From: Reclinomonas americana ATCC 50394
Taxonomy: Eukaryota > Jakobida > Jakobea > Jakobida
Assembly (NCBI GenBank): GCA_048213135.1
Contig: PS015186.1
Span: 128,591-174,904, forward strand
Direction: 5' to 3'
Length of the DNA: 46,314 nt
Under the pieces are notes generated by a model. The model was not told where the DNA came from. It made no database searches and saw only the letters and a list, made by a program, of their open reading frames with translations. Position 1 is the stretch's first letter, and each line of letters begins with the position of its first letter. Made by a program: the position numbers and the translations under genes. Shown here in pieces: positions 31,606 through 43,100 of the stretch.

Positions 31606-32300
31606 TCTCTCTGAGAGCGACAGTGTGTGCGAGAGAGTGTGTGTGTGTGTGTGTGTGTGAGTTGAGCGTGTGCTGTGTGGGAAGAGTGAGGGAGAGAGTC
31701 ACCTCACAAGCACAAACACGACAAACAAGAAATCTTGCGCGGCTCTCAATCGTGTCCGAAAACTCGGATACTGGATCGACAAAACCATGCATCGACACTA
31801 CACGACAACAACAACAACAACAGCAGCTTTACTAATCCAAACAGCATGATGATCACCCTCTTGAGTGAGCACCAGAAACTCAGACATCACGGAAAAAGCG
31901 AGAAAAAATCGAGATGGCTAATGCTGGCGTTTCTGCAAGAGAAACCACGGTTCATGACAAGCATGATCACGGGCATGGACCTTGACTGTAGCCAGAGGAG
32001 CTTCTGTGCGTATGAGCTTGAGCTCGGAATTCGCAGCGAACAGTTGAATTTAAAGAAAAAAACAGTGACCTGCAGAATGATCACCACCGTAGAGTACCGA
32101 CCAGGTATACCTAGGTGGCTTGCTCTCCGAAGAGAGGAAGCCAACAGAAGCGAACCGAAAGGAGAGGACACAATCGTTAGGGTGTCCTCGACTGAGTGTT
32201 CGCAACTCTCCTCTCACGTATTGGAGCAGCTTCCGCGCGCGCTGCGGTACGAACGCGGCACGGCCGCGAACAGCAACAACTATACAGCTGCAACAACAAC
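31606..32300. other. 5' flank of the CAP-Gly gene
   Basis: It contains (GT)n at about 31639-31659, and ACAACAACAGCAGCTTTACTAA at about 31803-31832 that resembles the left end of the dispersed element. A 201-codon plus-strand open frame (31735-32340) has no recognisable features. The promoter of the minus-strand CAP-Gly gene should lie just above 31605. No secure gene. Confidence 0.5.
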
Positions 32301-32678
32301 AACAAATTCATTTACTAACAAACAAGCAACAGCTGCATGATGATCATTATCTCGAAAGCACGGCTTCCTTTTTGCCACCACTCTTTTCTTGCATCTCGGA
32401 CCCGCACCGGCTTTGCTTGGTTTGCCTGGCTTATGGCCTTTCCCGAATTCGATGGGCCGTGTACGATCGCAGAAAACGCTATGCGTCTATTCAAGTGCGT
32501 CAAATCCACTGGTCAACCGCGCTGACGCGGTGAAGATCGCAGTTCTCGGCTTGTTCGGAGCTCCGAGAGCGAACACACCAACTCAGGAGAAAACCTGCTG
32601 CTGCCTCGATATTTTGAACATGGGTGAACTTGGTCATCAGGACCAGCTTTTGCTTGTTTGTTGGTGAATGAATTGTTG
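32301..32678. mobile_element. MITE-like dispersed element, copy B, with terminal inverted repeats
   Basis: The ends 32301-32335 (AACAAATTCATTTACTAACA then AACAAGCAACAGCTG) and 32644-32678 (CAGCTTTTGCTTGTTTGTTG then GTGAATGAATTGTTG) are inverted repeats of about 35 bp with a few mismatches. The interior (32380-32640) is shared with copy A at 25125-25747. It is 378 bp, non-coding and AT-richer than the neighbouring exons. This fits a non-autonomous DNA transposon, but I could not establish a target-site duplication because both sides are CAA/TTG-rich. Confidence 0.6.
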
Positions 32679-32790
32679 TTGCTTGTTTCAATTGTTGTTG
32701 TTGTGGTCGTCATGCCTGCAAGCCACTTGGATTCTTTCCACTCGAGAAACGATGCGCACGTGCTCAATCATGTTCACTTCGCAGTCGTGG

Positions 32791-33086
32791 AGAGAGAGAG
32801 AGANNNNNNNNNNNNNNNNNNNNNNNNNNNNNNNNNNNNNNNNNNNNNNNNNNNNNNNNNNNNNNNNNNNNNNNNNNNNNNNNNNNNNNNNNNNNNNNNN
32901 NNNNNNNNNNNNNNNNNNNNNNNNNNNNNNNNNNNNNNNNNNNNNNNNNNNNNNNNNNNNNNNNNNNNNNNNNNNNNNNNNNNNNNNNNNNNNNNNNNNN
33001 NNNNNNNNNNNNNNNNNNNNNNNNNNNNNNNNNNNNNNNNNNNNNNNNNNNNNNNNNNNNNNNNNNNNNNNNNNNNNNNNNNNNNN

Positions 33087-33130
<44 letters not shown>
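32791..33130. repeat. (GA)n microsatellite with 283-N gap
   Basis: (GA)n at 32791-32803 and 33087-33129 around an N-run at 32804-33086, in the 3' flank of propeller-gene copy 1. Confidence 0.97.
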
Positions 33131-33241
33131 ACGCCCTTGAACTGGAAGTGGATGAAAAAAAAGGAGAGTAACGTGGACAGAGTGGGAAGAGCGCGAGAAC
33201 CAAGCATGGACGCCTGCGAATTCTCCTCTCGCCACAAAAGA

Positions 33242-36200
33242 TCAGCACGAAAACAGATACAGCAAATCCGCAGTAGCCGCAACCTTGGTGCCGGCAGTGT
33301 TGGAGGCCATCGAAGTCCACGCGCGACTGGAGTCACGAGCGGTCCACGTCACACCAGAGTCGGTGGAGGTGTAGATCTGACCGCCGTTCACAGCAGCCAC
33401 CAGCTTGACGCCGTCACCACTGGACGTCACGGCCGACCAACCGCGATTTGAATCACGCGGCGTCCACGTCACACCCGAGTCGGAGGAGGTGTAGATCTGG
33501 CCGCCTTGCACAAAAGTCACCAGCTTGGTACCGTCACTGCTGGAGGCCACTCCACGCCAGTTGCGGCTAGAATCACGTGGCGTCCACGTCACGCCAGAGT
33601 CTGTGGAGGTGTAGATCTGGCCACTTGGTACGGCAGCCACCAGCTTGGTGCCGTCACTGCTGGAGGCCACTGCCCACCAGCCACGACTGGAATCACGTGG
33701 CGTCCACGTCACGCCCGAGTTGGTGGAGGTGTAGATCTGGCCACCAGGAACCGCAGCCACCAATTTGGTGCCATCGCTGCTGGAGGCCACCGATCGCCAG
33801 TCACGACTGGAATCACGCGGCGTCCACGTCACGCCCGAATCAGCAGAGGTGTAGATCTGGCCGCTGAACACACCAGCCACCAGCTTGGTGCCGTCACTGC
33901 TCGAGGTCACTGATAGCCAGTTGCGACTGATCTCACGAGCCACCCACGTCACGCCAAAGTCAGCGGTGGTGTACATTTGACCACCGACCACAGCCAGCAG
34001 CTTCGATCCGTCACTGTTGGAGGTCACTTTTTGCCAGCTCGCGGTCGCCTGCACTCCCTGGGACAACGCAGTCCACGTCGCGCCAGAGTCAGCGGAGATG
34101 TAGATCTGACCTATAGCCACCATAGCCACCAGTTTGGTGCCGTCACTGCTGGAGGTCACCGCACTCCACTGGCGAGTGGAATCACGAGGCGTCCACGTCA
34201 CACCCGAGTCGGTGGATGTGTAGAGCTGGCCTGAACTCACAGCCGCCACTGGAGGTCACTGAAATCCAGACGCGACTGGAATCACGAGGCGTCCACGTAA
34301 CACCGGAGTCGGTGGAGGTGTAGATCTGACCGAGTTGCGCCACAGCCATAAGCTTGGTGCCGTCACTGCTTGAGGCCACCGAGTACCAGTTACGACTAGA
34401 ATCACGAGGCGTCCACGTTACACCAGAGTCGGTGGAGGTGTAGATCCGACCGCTAACCACGGCCGCCACCAGCTTGGCGCCGTCGCTGCTGGAGGCCACG
34501 GAGGTCCAGTTGCGACTGGAATCGCGAGCAGTCCATGTCACACCAGAGTCGGTGGAGGTGTAAAGCTGGCCACCCTGGAACGCCGCCACCAGCTTGCTGC
34601 CGTCACTGCTGGAGGCCACAGAATACCAATTGCGACTGGAGTCACGAGCTGTCCACGACACGCCCGAGTCAGCAGAGGTGTAAATCTGATCATTTTGCGT
34701 CACTGCCACGAGCTTCGTGCCGTCACTGCTAGAGGCAACCCCACGCCACTGGCGATTGGAATCACGAGCGATCCATGTCACGCCCGAGTTCGTCGAAGTG
34801 AAGATCTGACCATTACTCACAACAGCCACTAGCTTGGTGCCGTCACTGCTGGAGGCCACTGAAAACCAGTTGCCAGCGAATCCAAGAGTACTGCTGACCG
34901 TGCAGGCCGAGCTGGCGCACGCGGATCCTGTGCATGACCACAAGTCAGCATTCACGAACCGCAAATATCATAAACACCCATAACTCACCAGTCCATGGAC
35001 TTGTACAGAGACATGTGCCATTAGCGTTACAGGTTCCGTTGCCAGAGCACGTGGCAGTGGGGCTGCAGTTGCAGCTGGCATTGGTGTAGTCGCCAGTGCA
35101 CAGACACGTGCCATCAGTCTTGCACGTTCCGTTGCCAGAGCAGGTGATGCTTGGACTGCAGTTGCAGTTGGCATTGGTGTAGTCACCCATGCACAGACAC
35201 GTGCCGTCAGATTTGCACGTTCCGTGACCGGAGCATGAGACAGAGGGACTGCAGTTGCAGCTGGCGTTGACGTAGTCGCCCGTGCACTGGCACGTGCCGT
35301 CTGGGTTGCATGTTCCGTGACTGGAGCAGGTGGTGGCCGCCACACAGTTTGAAGTCACAATACTACTACACCCCGCACCGGTGAAATCAGCGCTGCACTG
35401 GCATGTACCGTCAGTCTTGCACGTGCCGTTGCCCGAGCACGTCGTGTCGGCCACGCAGTTCACGTTGCACGACGCCCCGTAATTGTCAGCGTCACACTGG
35501 CACGAACCGTCAGTCTTGCACGTTCCGTGACTGGAGCAGGTGATGGAGGGACTGCAGTTGCAATCGCTGTTGGTGTAGTCGCCCGAGCACGTGCATGACC
35601 CGTCGTTGTTCAGCGTGCCGTGGCCCGAGCACGGAGCGCACGTGCTGACATCCAGCGTGTAGATCTGACCCTCGTACACACCCGCCACCACCTTGGTGCC
35701 GTCGGCGTTGGAGGCCACAGCAAACCAGTTGCGACTCGAGTCGCGCGCCGACCACGACACACCCGAGTCGCTCGACGTGTAGATCTTGTCGTGGCCGACC
35801 ACAGCCACCAGCTTCGTACCGTCGCTGCTCGAGGCCACCGATCGCCACAACCGCGCCGACTCGCGTGCCGTCCACGTCGCACCGGAATCAATGGAGGTGT
35901 AGATCTGGCCACCGTGAGTGACGGCCACCAGCTTTGTACCGTCGCTGCTGGAGGCCACACCGACCCACGGTCGACTGGAGTCGCGGGCCGTCCATGTCGC
36001 GCCGGAATCGGTGGAGGTGTAAATCTGGCCACCGTTCACCGCCGCCACCAACTTGGCGCCGTCGCCACTGGAGGCCACGGCAACCCACTGACGATGAGAG
36101 TCCCGCGGCGTCCACGTCGCACCAGAGTCGGTGGACGTGTAGATCGAGTCACCCACGGCCGCAGCCACCAGCTTGGTGCCATCGTCACTGGAGGCCACCG

Positions 36201-36804
36201 CCGACCACGCTTGCACTGTAGCGCGTGGCGTCCACGACGCGCCTGAATCGGTGGAGGTGTAGATCTGACCGCCACAGTACACGCAGGCCGCCAACTTGGT
36301 GCCGTCGCTGCTGGAGGCCACGCTGACCCAGTATCGGTTCGTATCGCGCGGCGTCCAAGTCGCACCCGAGTCGGTGGAGGTGTAGATACGGCCGAATTCG
36401 ACCACGGCCGCCAGCTTGGTGCCGTCGGCGTTGGAGGCGACCGACCACCAAATGCGTTTCGACTCATGGGGAACAGCCGTGTCGTCGGTATCCATGGGTA
36501 GTGCGTGCTCCCGGCGACTGCGATGTGCGTCGTGGTGTGCTGTTTTGTGGCGCAAGTGGCGAGTTGACCACCTGCAATGGCTATCAGTGGCCATGACCAG
36601 TCAGACAACTTGGAGTATGAAAAGACACAATGCTTGCTCATCGCCACAAACAACGCAACTGCCATTGACTTGCGAGACGTGGACGGGGACATGCACCGAT
36701 GCCGCAGTGGGCATGGCCATGGTAACCACCAGCACCAGCAGCACCATCAAGGCGACAGACACACTTGTCCATGACATCGGTATCTTGACTGCCTTCAATC
36801 TCAT
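33242..36804 (-). pseudogene. Propeller-EGF-double-propeller gene, copy 1, frame-broken
   Basis: Same design as copy 2 (40162-43681): ATG 36804 with hydrophobic leader (MVLLVLVVTMAMPTAASV), seven Asp-box blades, seven EGF-like repeats (GNGTCKTDGTCLC type), a 61-bp intron (34988-34928), then fourteen blades ending LLYLFSC. Two problems exist. Near 36603 an in-frame TGA follows EQALCLFILQVV; it lies inside a possible 57-bp GT-AG intron that would remove it and keep frame. Near 34246-34252 a 20-bp deletion within the sixth blade of the second exon shifts the frame, so the last blades cannot be read with the rest. Either this copy is decaying or the assembly has an error there. Blade motif: S-x-D-x-G-x-x-W as in STDSGVTW. 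Confidence 0.7.
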
Positions 36805-38484
36805 TGTTGAGTGTTTCTTGCGCCAGGTACTGTAGAAACACACGAGCACAAGCAGGCGAGTGAGAAACAAACAACGCGCAAAACCGAGGGACGCGTTGTC
36901 ATGGAGATGACGCGCGGGAGACATGTACAACACTCAAGAACTGTGCCCCCTTCTCGACGGAATTCAGAAGGAGGATGAAGTGCACAGGGAGGGAAAGAGG
37001 GAGAGCGAGAGAGAGAGAAGGGGACAGGGAGGGAAAGGGAGAGGTACAACGACAACAAGAAGGACAACGAGAAAAAAGGGAACAAGAAGAAGAAGAAGAA
37101 GTAGGAGGCGGAAGAGGCAGCGCATGAGCAAGAGTGAGCGTGTCTCTCTGCATGTGCTCCATACAGCACGTGTGCAGTTGTAAACAGCGCGCGAAAGTGG
37201 TGGAATGTTGCGTATGTTCGAGATCGATGAGCAGCGTTGTTTGATATTGTTGTGCTCCTCACCGATAATGCAGAACAGACTCGTGTGCTCTGAGTGGCGG
37301 AGAAGAACAGAAGAAATGAGGTGGCAAGCGAGTTGTGAGTGCGCACACGCGAGAGGTGAAGAAATGAAAAGACGAAGCTCACCAAAAGGCACCCCGCACA
37401 CGCTCCGCCCACCATCCTTTGACACGGGGTCGCGGCCACCAATATGAAGGAGGACGGCTCTGGCCCACGCAGGCATCACCTCCAGACGACGCCACAGTTG
37501 CCGATATCGCTGCGAAACAAAATGATGGTTATTTCACACTTCCGAGAAGACCACTGCAACTGCAACGCCCAAAAGCCAGTCCCTCACCGGGAGCGAAAAA
37601 GTAACGGCATGTTGACATCACCCAGGAATGCTCAGTGCTCTGTGGAGCAAACAAGGTGACATGAGACTGCTCTTGGCGTTCAGGTTCATCTCACTCACAC
37701 GCCAAAATGTTGATCTTGCGCTGCGCAGTGGGCGAATCTGCATTCGCCTCCTCGTACCTGTCATGTTAACCTCGAAGCAGAGGTCTGTGCAGAGACTCAT
37801 CAGTGAAACAAAAACATCGCATCAATACAACAACTACTGATCACCAAAAATATTCAAAAACACAACCCAAGATGACCAAAAAGAACCCCGTCAACCCTTT
37901 TCTTCACACTCACCTTCCTCGAATGACTAAGCGCTGCGCCCGCGTGGTGGCCAGGAGTCAAAGATCCACATCGCGTGGCAAGCGTTGGGTGAATTCATGA
38001 AAGTCACATAAATGATGAATCTATCGCATTGGCAAGTGGAACGTGAGGCAGGGTGTATCGCTTGTTGCAGGCTGTGGGAGTCAGATGTTGCCCGCAGCAG
38101 AGTCACAAACAAGCACAAAAAGAAAGTTGCAAAGAAGATGAGTGCCCACAAGAACCCAGCGGACAATGACCAAAGAGTACACAACACCGTGAGGCAGCGG
38201 CGTGGATCAAGGCCCTCGTGGCTCAAGAGGCTCCCTGAGTGCGACGCTGCGTGTGATGGAAGCCATGCAACAGACGGCAGCGGCGGGTGTGAGTCTGTCC
38301 GTGGTCAAACAGCCACGCAAGCGCAGAGCAAGCAGAGCCACATCCGGTTATTGAAGCCCGACGACGCTGTGCACCGCCTTGAGTCACAAAACAACAAGTA
38401 TGTCTGAGACAGCAGCTTGTTAGCTCGCTCCACACACACCTTCTCAGTGACGAACATACAGCAGAACAAAGGGAAGCGATGCAT

Positions 38485-38485
<1 letters not shown>
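36805..38485 (-). other. 5' flank of copy 1 with conserved short exons
   Basis: It matches 43682-45445 closely, including non-coding parts. On the minus strand a segment at about 37510-37388 reads MPAWARAVLLHIGGRDPVSK then GVPFG, and a 27-bp segment near 37290-37264 reads HTSLFCII. Both have GT-AG borders. The join to the leader exon is out of frame here because an A-run near 36815 is one base shorter than in copy 2. 36980-37110 is purine-rich (AAGAAG, GAGAGA), as expected for an intron of a minus gene. 37500-38420 holds no recognisable gene. Confidence 0.45.
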
Positions 38486-38547
<62 letters not shown>

Positions 38548-39227
38548 ACTACGTAACGTACGTACGTACGTACGTACGAACGAACGTAACGAACGGAACG
38601 AACGGTAACGAACGAACGAACGAACGACGAACGACGACGACGACGACGAGAGAGAGNNNNNNNNNNNNNNNNNNNNNNNNNNNNNNNNNNNNNNNNNNNN
38701 NNNNNNNNNNNNNNNNNNNNNNNNNNNNNNNNNNNNNNNNNNNNNNNNNNNNNNNNNNNNNNNNNNNNNNNNNNNNNNNNNNNNNNNNNNNNNNNNNNNN
38801 NNNNNNNNNNNNNNNNNNNNNNNNNNNNNNNNNNNNNNNNNNNNNNNNNNNNNNNNNNNNNNNNNNNNNNNNNNNNNNNNNNNNNNNNNNNNNNNNNNNN
38901 NNNNNNNNNNNNNNNNNNNNNNNNNNNNNNNNNNNNNNNNNNNNNNNNNNNNNNNNNNNNNNNNNNNNNNNNNNNNNNNNNNNNNNNNNNNNNNNNNNNN
39001 NNNNNNNNNNNNNNNNNNNNNNNNNNNNNNNNNNNNNNNNNNNNNNNNNNNNNNNNNNNNNNNNNNNNNNNNNNNNNNNNNNNNNNNNNNNNNNNNNNNN
39101 NNNNNNNNNNNNNNNNNNNNNNNNNNTTAGTTACGTCGTCGTCCTCCACCACACCTACCTTACCTACTACGTACGGAACCGAACAACTAACGACGACGAA
39201 CGAAACGGAAAAGGGAAACGGACGTAG

Positions 39228-39275
<48 letters not shown>
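38486..39275. repeat. Compound microsatellites with 470-N gap
   Basis: (TC)n 38489-38537, CTA triplets, (CGTA)n and (CGAA)n to about 38630, CGA triplets, N-run 38657-39126, then CGT, ACCT, CTAC and CGAA-type repeats and (TC)n 39230-39273. The motif set is the same as at 24119-24540. Confidence 0.95.
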
Positions 39276-39277
<2 letters not shown>

Positions 39278-39310
39278 CTCTCACACATACACCTCATTAA
39301 CCGATGCTCT

Positions 39311-39644
39311 CTCAGTCTCGCACACGCAACCAATCTTCGCCAGTGCGCAGCCTCTCTGTGGTGAGGGACACGGCGGATGTGCAGCACTGCAAGTGAGCCT
39401 CACACTGCGGTGATGAATGTGTGAAGAGAGTGTGATCTTTGAGTCCTTCTCCCCCCTGCTCTCTCTCTTCCCTCCCAGTCGCACACCTTCTCATCTTCCG
39501 CACTCGCCAATCCCCGACGATAGAGGCGAGCATTGCGCCTCGCAGGTGCAACTACATAACCTCTCAGGCCTCCACCTGACCAGCAGATACACGAGAGTGG
39601 GATAGGAAGGCCAAGGCCTCTTTGGTTTGCACCTCGGCGCTCGC

Positions 39645-39682
<38 letters not shown>

Positions 39683-40000
39683 AACAAGATTAGAGAGCTC
39701 GACGTTGATGTCGAGGTCGGCTGCACTGCGCCAAGAACTACTTTTGCCTTCTCCGACAGCATCATCATGGTTGCACGGTGGTGACAAGCACTTTGGCAGA
39801 GTCCTGCAATGCGATTACTATCGACGTCAAACTTCGCAATGAGATGACTTCCTTGGCGGTGCTGTGCAGCCGCACCTTGCTTGCTCCACGCCGCGAGGCT
39901 GTCAGCTTTGCACAAGAGTTTGGTCAGCGTGCGCAGGTCCTGTGGAGTGCAAATGCCTGGTCGAGAGTCGCATGTGCTCGATCATGTACATTATGCAGTC
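39311..40000 (-). CDS. Possible small minus-strand gene, unresolved exons
   Basis: Several coding-like minus-strand pieces lie in order. MIEHMRLSTRH (about 39990) is followed by DLRTLTKLLCKADSLAAWSK, which ends at a GTGCGG donor near 39858. Then come ATMMMLSEKAKVVL, DLDINVELSNLV (about 39715), SAEVQTKEALAFLSHSRVSA (about 39640), MLASIVGDWRVRKMRR (about 39530) and SAVSLTTERLRTGEDW (about 39350). I could not chain them with confidence and recognise no family. A related start (MIEHVRIVSR) recurs at about 32780 in the left duplication unit, and the last piece recurs frame-shifted at 45500. Confidence 0.25.
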
Positions 40001-40161
40001 CACAGCAAGTAATGTCGCGCAGAGAGAGGGAGAGAGGGAGAGAGAGAAAGAAAGAGAGCACACATGCGCAGACGGTCGATGAAGCACGAAGAGAAAAAGG
40101 AGAGAAAAAACAGCGCGAGATCCAAACACAAACGCCTGCGCGTTCTCTCGCCGCAAGAAGA

Positions 40162-43100
40162 TCAACACGAAAACAGATACAGCTTATCTGCAGTAGCCGC
40201 GACCTTGGTGCCGTCACTGTTGGAGGCCACCGAATTCCAGTTGCGATTAGAATCGCGAGCCGTCCACGTCACGCCAGAGTCCGTGGAGGCGTAGATCTGA
40301 CCACCGTTGATCACCGCCACCAGCTTGATGCCGTCACCACTGGATGTCACGACCGACCAGCCGCGATTCGAGTCACGAGCTGTCCAAGTCACGCCAGAAT
40401 CGGTGGAGGTGTATAGCTGACCAGAGAACACTGCTGCCACCAGTTTGGTGCCGTCACTGCTGGAGGCCACTGAGTACCAGTTACGAGAGGAATCGCGAGC
40501 AGTCCACGTCGCGCCAGAGTCAGTGGAGGTGTAGGCCTTTCCACCCTGAACAACAGCCGCCAAGTTAACGCCGTCGCTGCTGGAGGCCACCGACACCCAC
40601 CCACGACTGGAATCACGGGCAGTCCACGTCACGCCAGAGTCAGTGGAGGTGTAGATCAGACCATTGTTCACCGCAGCCACGAGCTTGGTGCCGTCTCCGC
40701 TGGAGGCCACTGACCACCAATTGCGATTGGAGTTGCGAGCCGTCCACGTCACGCCCGAGTCAGCCGAGGTGTAGATCTGACCGTTGGTCACCGCAGCCAC
40801 CAACTTTGAACCGTCACTGTTGGAGGCCACTGATTTCCACTGACGACCGATATCACGAGCCACCCAAGTCACGCCAAAGTCAGTAGTCGTGAACATCTGG
40901 CCACTGACCACAGCCAGTAGCTTCGACCCGTCACTGTTGGAGGTCACTAGCTGCCAGTTTGCGGTCGCCTGCACTCCCTGGGACACTCCTGTCCACGTCA
41001 CACCAGAGTCAGCGGAGGTGTAGATCTGATCTATAGCCGCCACAGCCACCAACTTGGTGCCGTCACTGCTGGAGGCCACCCTACGCCATCCACGATTGGA
41101 ATCACGAGGAGACCACGTCACACCAGAGTCCGTGGAGGTATATACCTGGCCTCCAGTCACAACAGCCACCAACTTGGTGCCGTCACTGCTGGAGGTCACG
41201 GAGTACCAGTTGCGATTGGAATCATGGGCGGTCCACGTCACGCCAGAGTCGGTGGAGGTGTAGATCTGGCCACCCAAAACACCAGCCACCAGCTTGGTGC
41301 CGTCGCTGCTGGAGGCCACACACTCCCAGCTTCGAGTGGAATCACGAGGTGTCCACGTAACACCAGAGTCGGCAGAGGTGTAGATCTTCTCGGTACCTGC
41401 AGCGGCCACCAACTTGGTGCCGTCACTACTCGAGGCAATTGACAGCCAGAGGCGATTGGAATCACGCGCCGTCCACGTCAACCCAGAGTCCGTGGAGGTG
41501 TACAGCTGACCGCCTTGTGCACCTGCCACCAGCTTGGTACCGTCACTGCTGGAGGCCACAGCCCCCCAGCCGCGAACAGACTCCTGAGCCGTCCACGTCA
41601 CGCCAGAGTCGGTGGACGTGAGAATCTGGCTAGGGAACGCCACAGCCACCAGCTTGGTACCGTCACTGCTGGAGCCCACCCCACGCCACGCGCGGTTGTT
41701 TTCGCGAGCTGTCCACGTCGCACCAGAGTCGGTGGAGGTGTAAAGTTTTCCATTGTCCGCTCCAGTCACCAACTTGGTGCCGTCGCTGTTGGAGGCCACC
41801 GGGTACCAACTGGCAGCGAATCCTACAGTAGAATTGCCCGTGCAGCCCGCACTGGCGCACGCGGATCCTGTCCACGATGGCAAGTCAGTATTCACGCTGA
41901 GCAATAATGAAGGACAAGCATCACTCTCACTCACCAGTCCATGGACTTGTGCACTGGCATGTCCCATCTGTCTTGCACGTTCCATTGCGAGAGCAGGTGA
42001 TGCTGGGACTGCAGTTGCAGTTGGCATTGGTATAGTCGCCCGTGCACTGGCACGTTCCATCGGTCTTGCACGTTCCATGGCTGGAGCAGGTGATGCTGGG
42101 ACTGCAGTTGCAGCTGCTATTCGTGTAGTCGCCCGTACACTGGCAAGCGCCGTCAGTCTTGCACGTTCCGTGACCGGAGCATGAGACAGAGGGACTGCAG
42201 TTGCAGCTGGCGTTGACGTAGTCGCCGCTGCACTGGCATGTACCGTCTGGGTTGCAAGTTCCGTGACTGGAGCAGGTGGTGGCCGCCACACAGTTTGAAG
42301 TCACAATACTACTACACCCCGCACCGGTGAAACCAGCACTGCACTGGCATGTACCGTCAGTCTTGCACGTGCCGTTGCCCGAGCACGTCGTTGCCGCCAC
42401 ACAGTTCACATTGCACGACGCCCCGTAATTGTCAGCGTCACACTGGCACGAACCGTCAGTCTTGCACGTTCCGTGACTGGAGCAGGTGACAGACGGACTG
42501 CAGTTGCAATCGCCGTTGGTGTAGTCGCCCGTACACGTGCATGAACCATCGTTGTTCAGCATGCCGTGGCCCGAGCACGGAGCGCACGTGCTGACATCCA
42601 GCGTGTAGATCTGACCCTCGTACACACCCGCCACCACCTTCGTGCCGGAGACGTCGGAGGCTACCGCAAACCAGTTCCGATTCGAGTCGCGCGCCGACCA
42701 CGTCACACCCGAGTCACTCGACGTGTAGATCTTGTCGTGACCGACCACAGCCACCAGCTTCGTACCGTCGCTGCTCGAGGCCACCGATCGCCACAACCGC
42801 GCCGACTCGCGTGCCGTCCACGTCGCACCGGAATCAATGGAGGTGTAGATCTGGCCACCGTGAGTGACGGCCACCAGCTTTGTACCGTCGCTGCTGGAGG
42901 CCACACCGACCCACGGTCGATTGGAGTCGCGTGCCGTCCACGTCGCGCCCGAGTCGGTGGAGGTGTAAATCTGGCCACCGTTCACCGCCGCCACCGACTT
43001 GGCGCCGTCGCCGCTGGAGGCCACGGCAACCCACTGACGATGAGAGTCCCGCGGCGTCCACGTCGCACCAGAGTCGGTGGACGTGTAGATCGAGTCACCC

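Larger units (their letters stand above)
32750..39960. repeat. Tandem duplication, left unit
   Basis: About 7 kb homologous to 39960-45727. Matching landmarks at a roughly constant offset of about 6.9 kb: GTGCTCAATCATGTTCAC (32760) with GTGCTCGATCATGTACAT (39970); propeller-gene stops 33242 and 40162; starts 36804 and 43681; CAGTGGGCGAATCTGCATTC (37727 and 44640); ACGCAACCAATC (39325 and 45512). The left unit has about 0.8 kb of extra microsatellite plus gap at 38486-39275. Confidence 0.9.

Noticed and set aside
31735-32340. 201-codon plus-strand open frame
   Set aside because: No recognisable domain, Asn/Gln/Thr runs come from CAA repeats, and it ends inside the dispersed element.
33500-36250. 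Plus-strand open frames opposite the propeller exons
   Set aside because: Antisense of periodic blades; the minus frames carry the Asp-box and EGF motifs.
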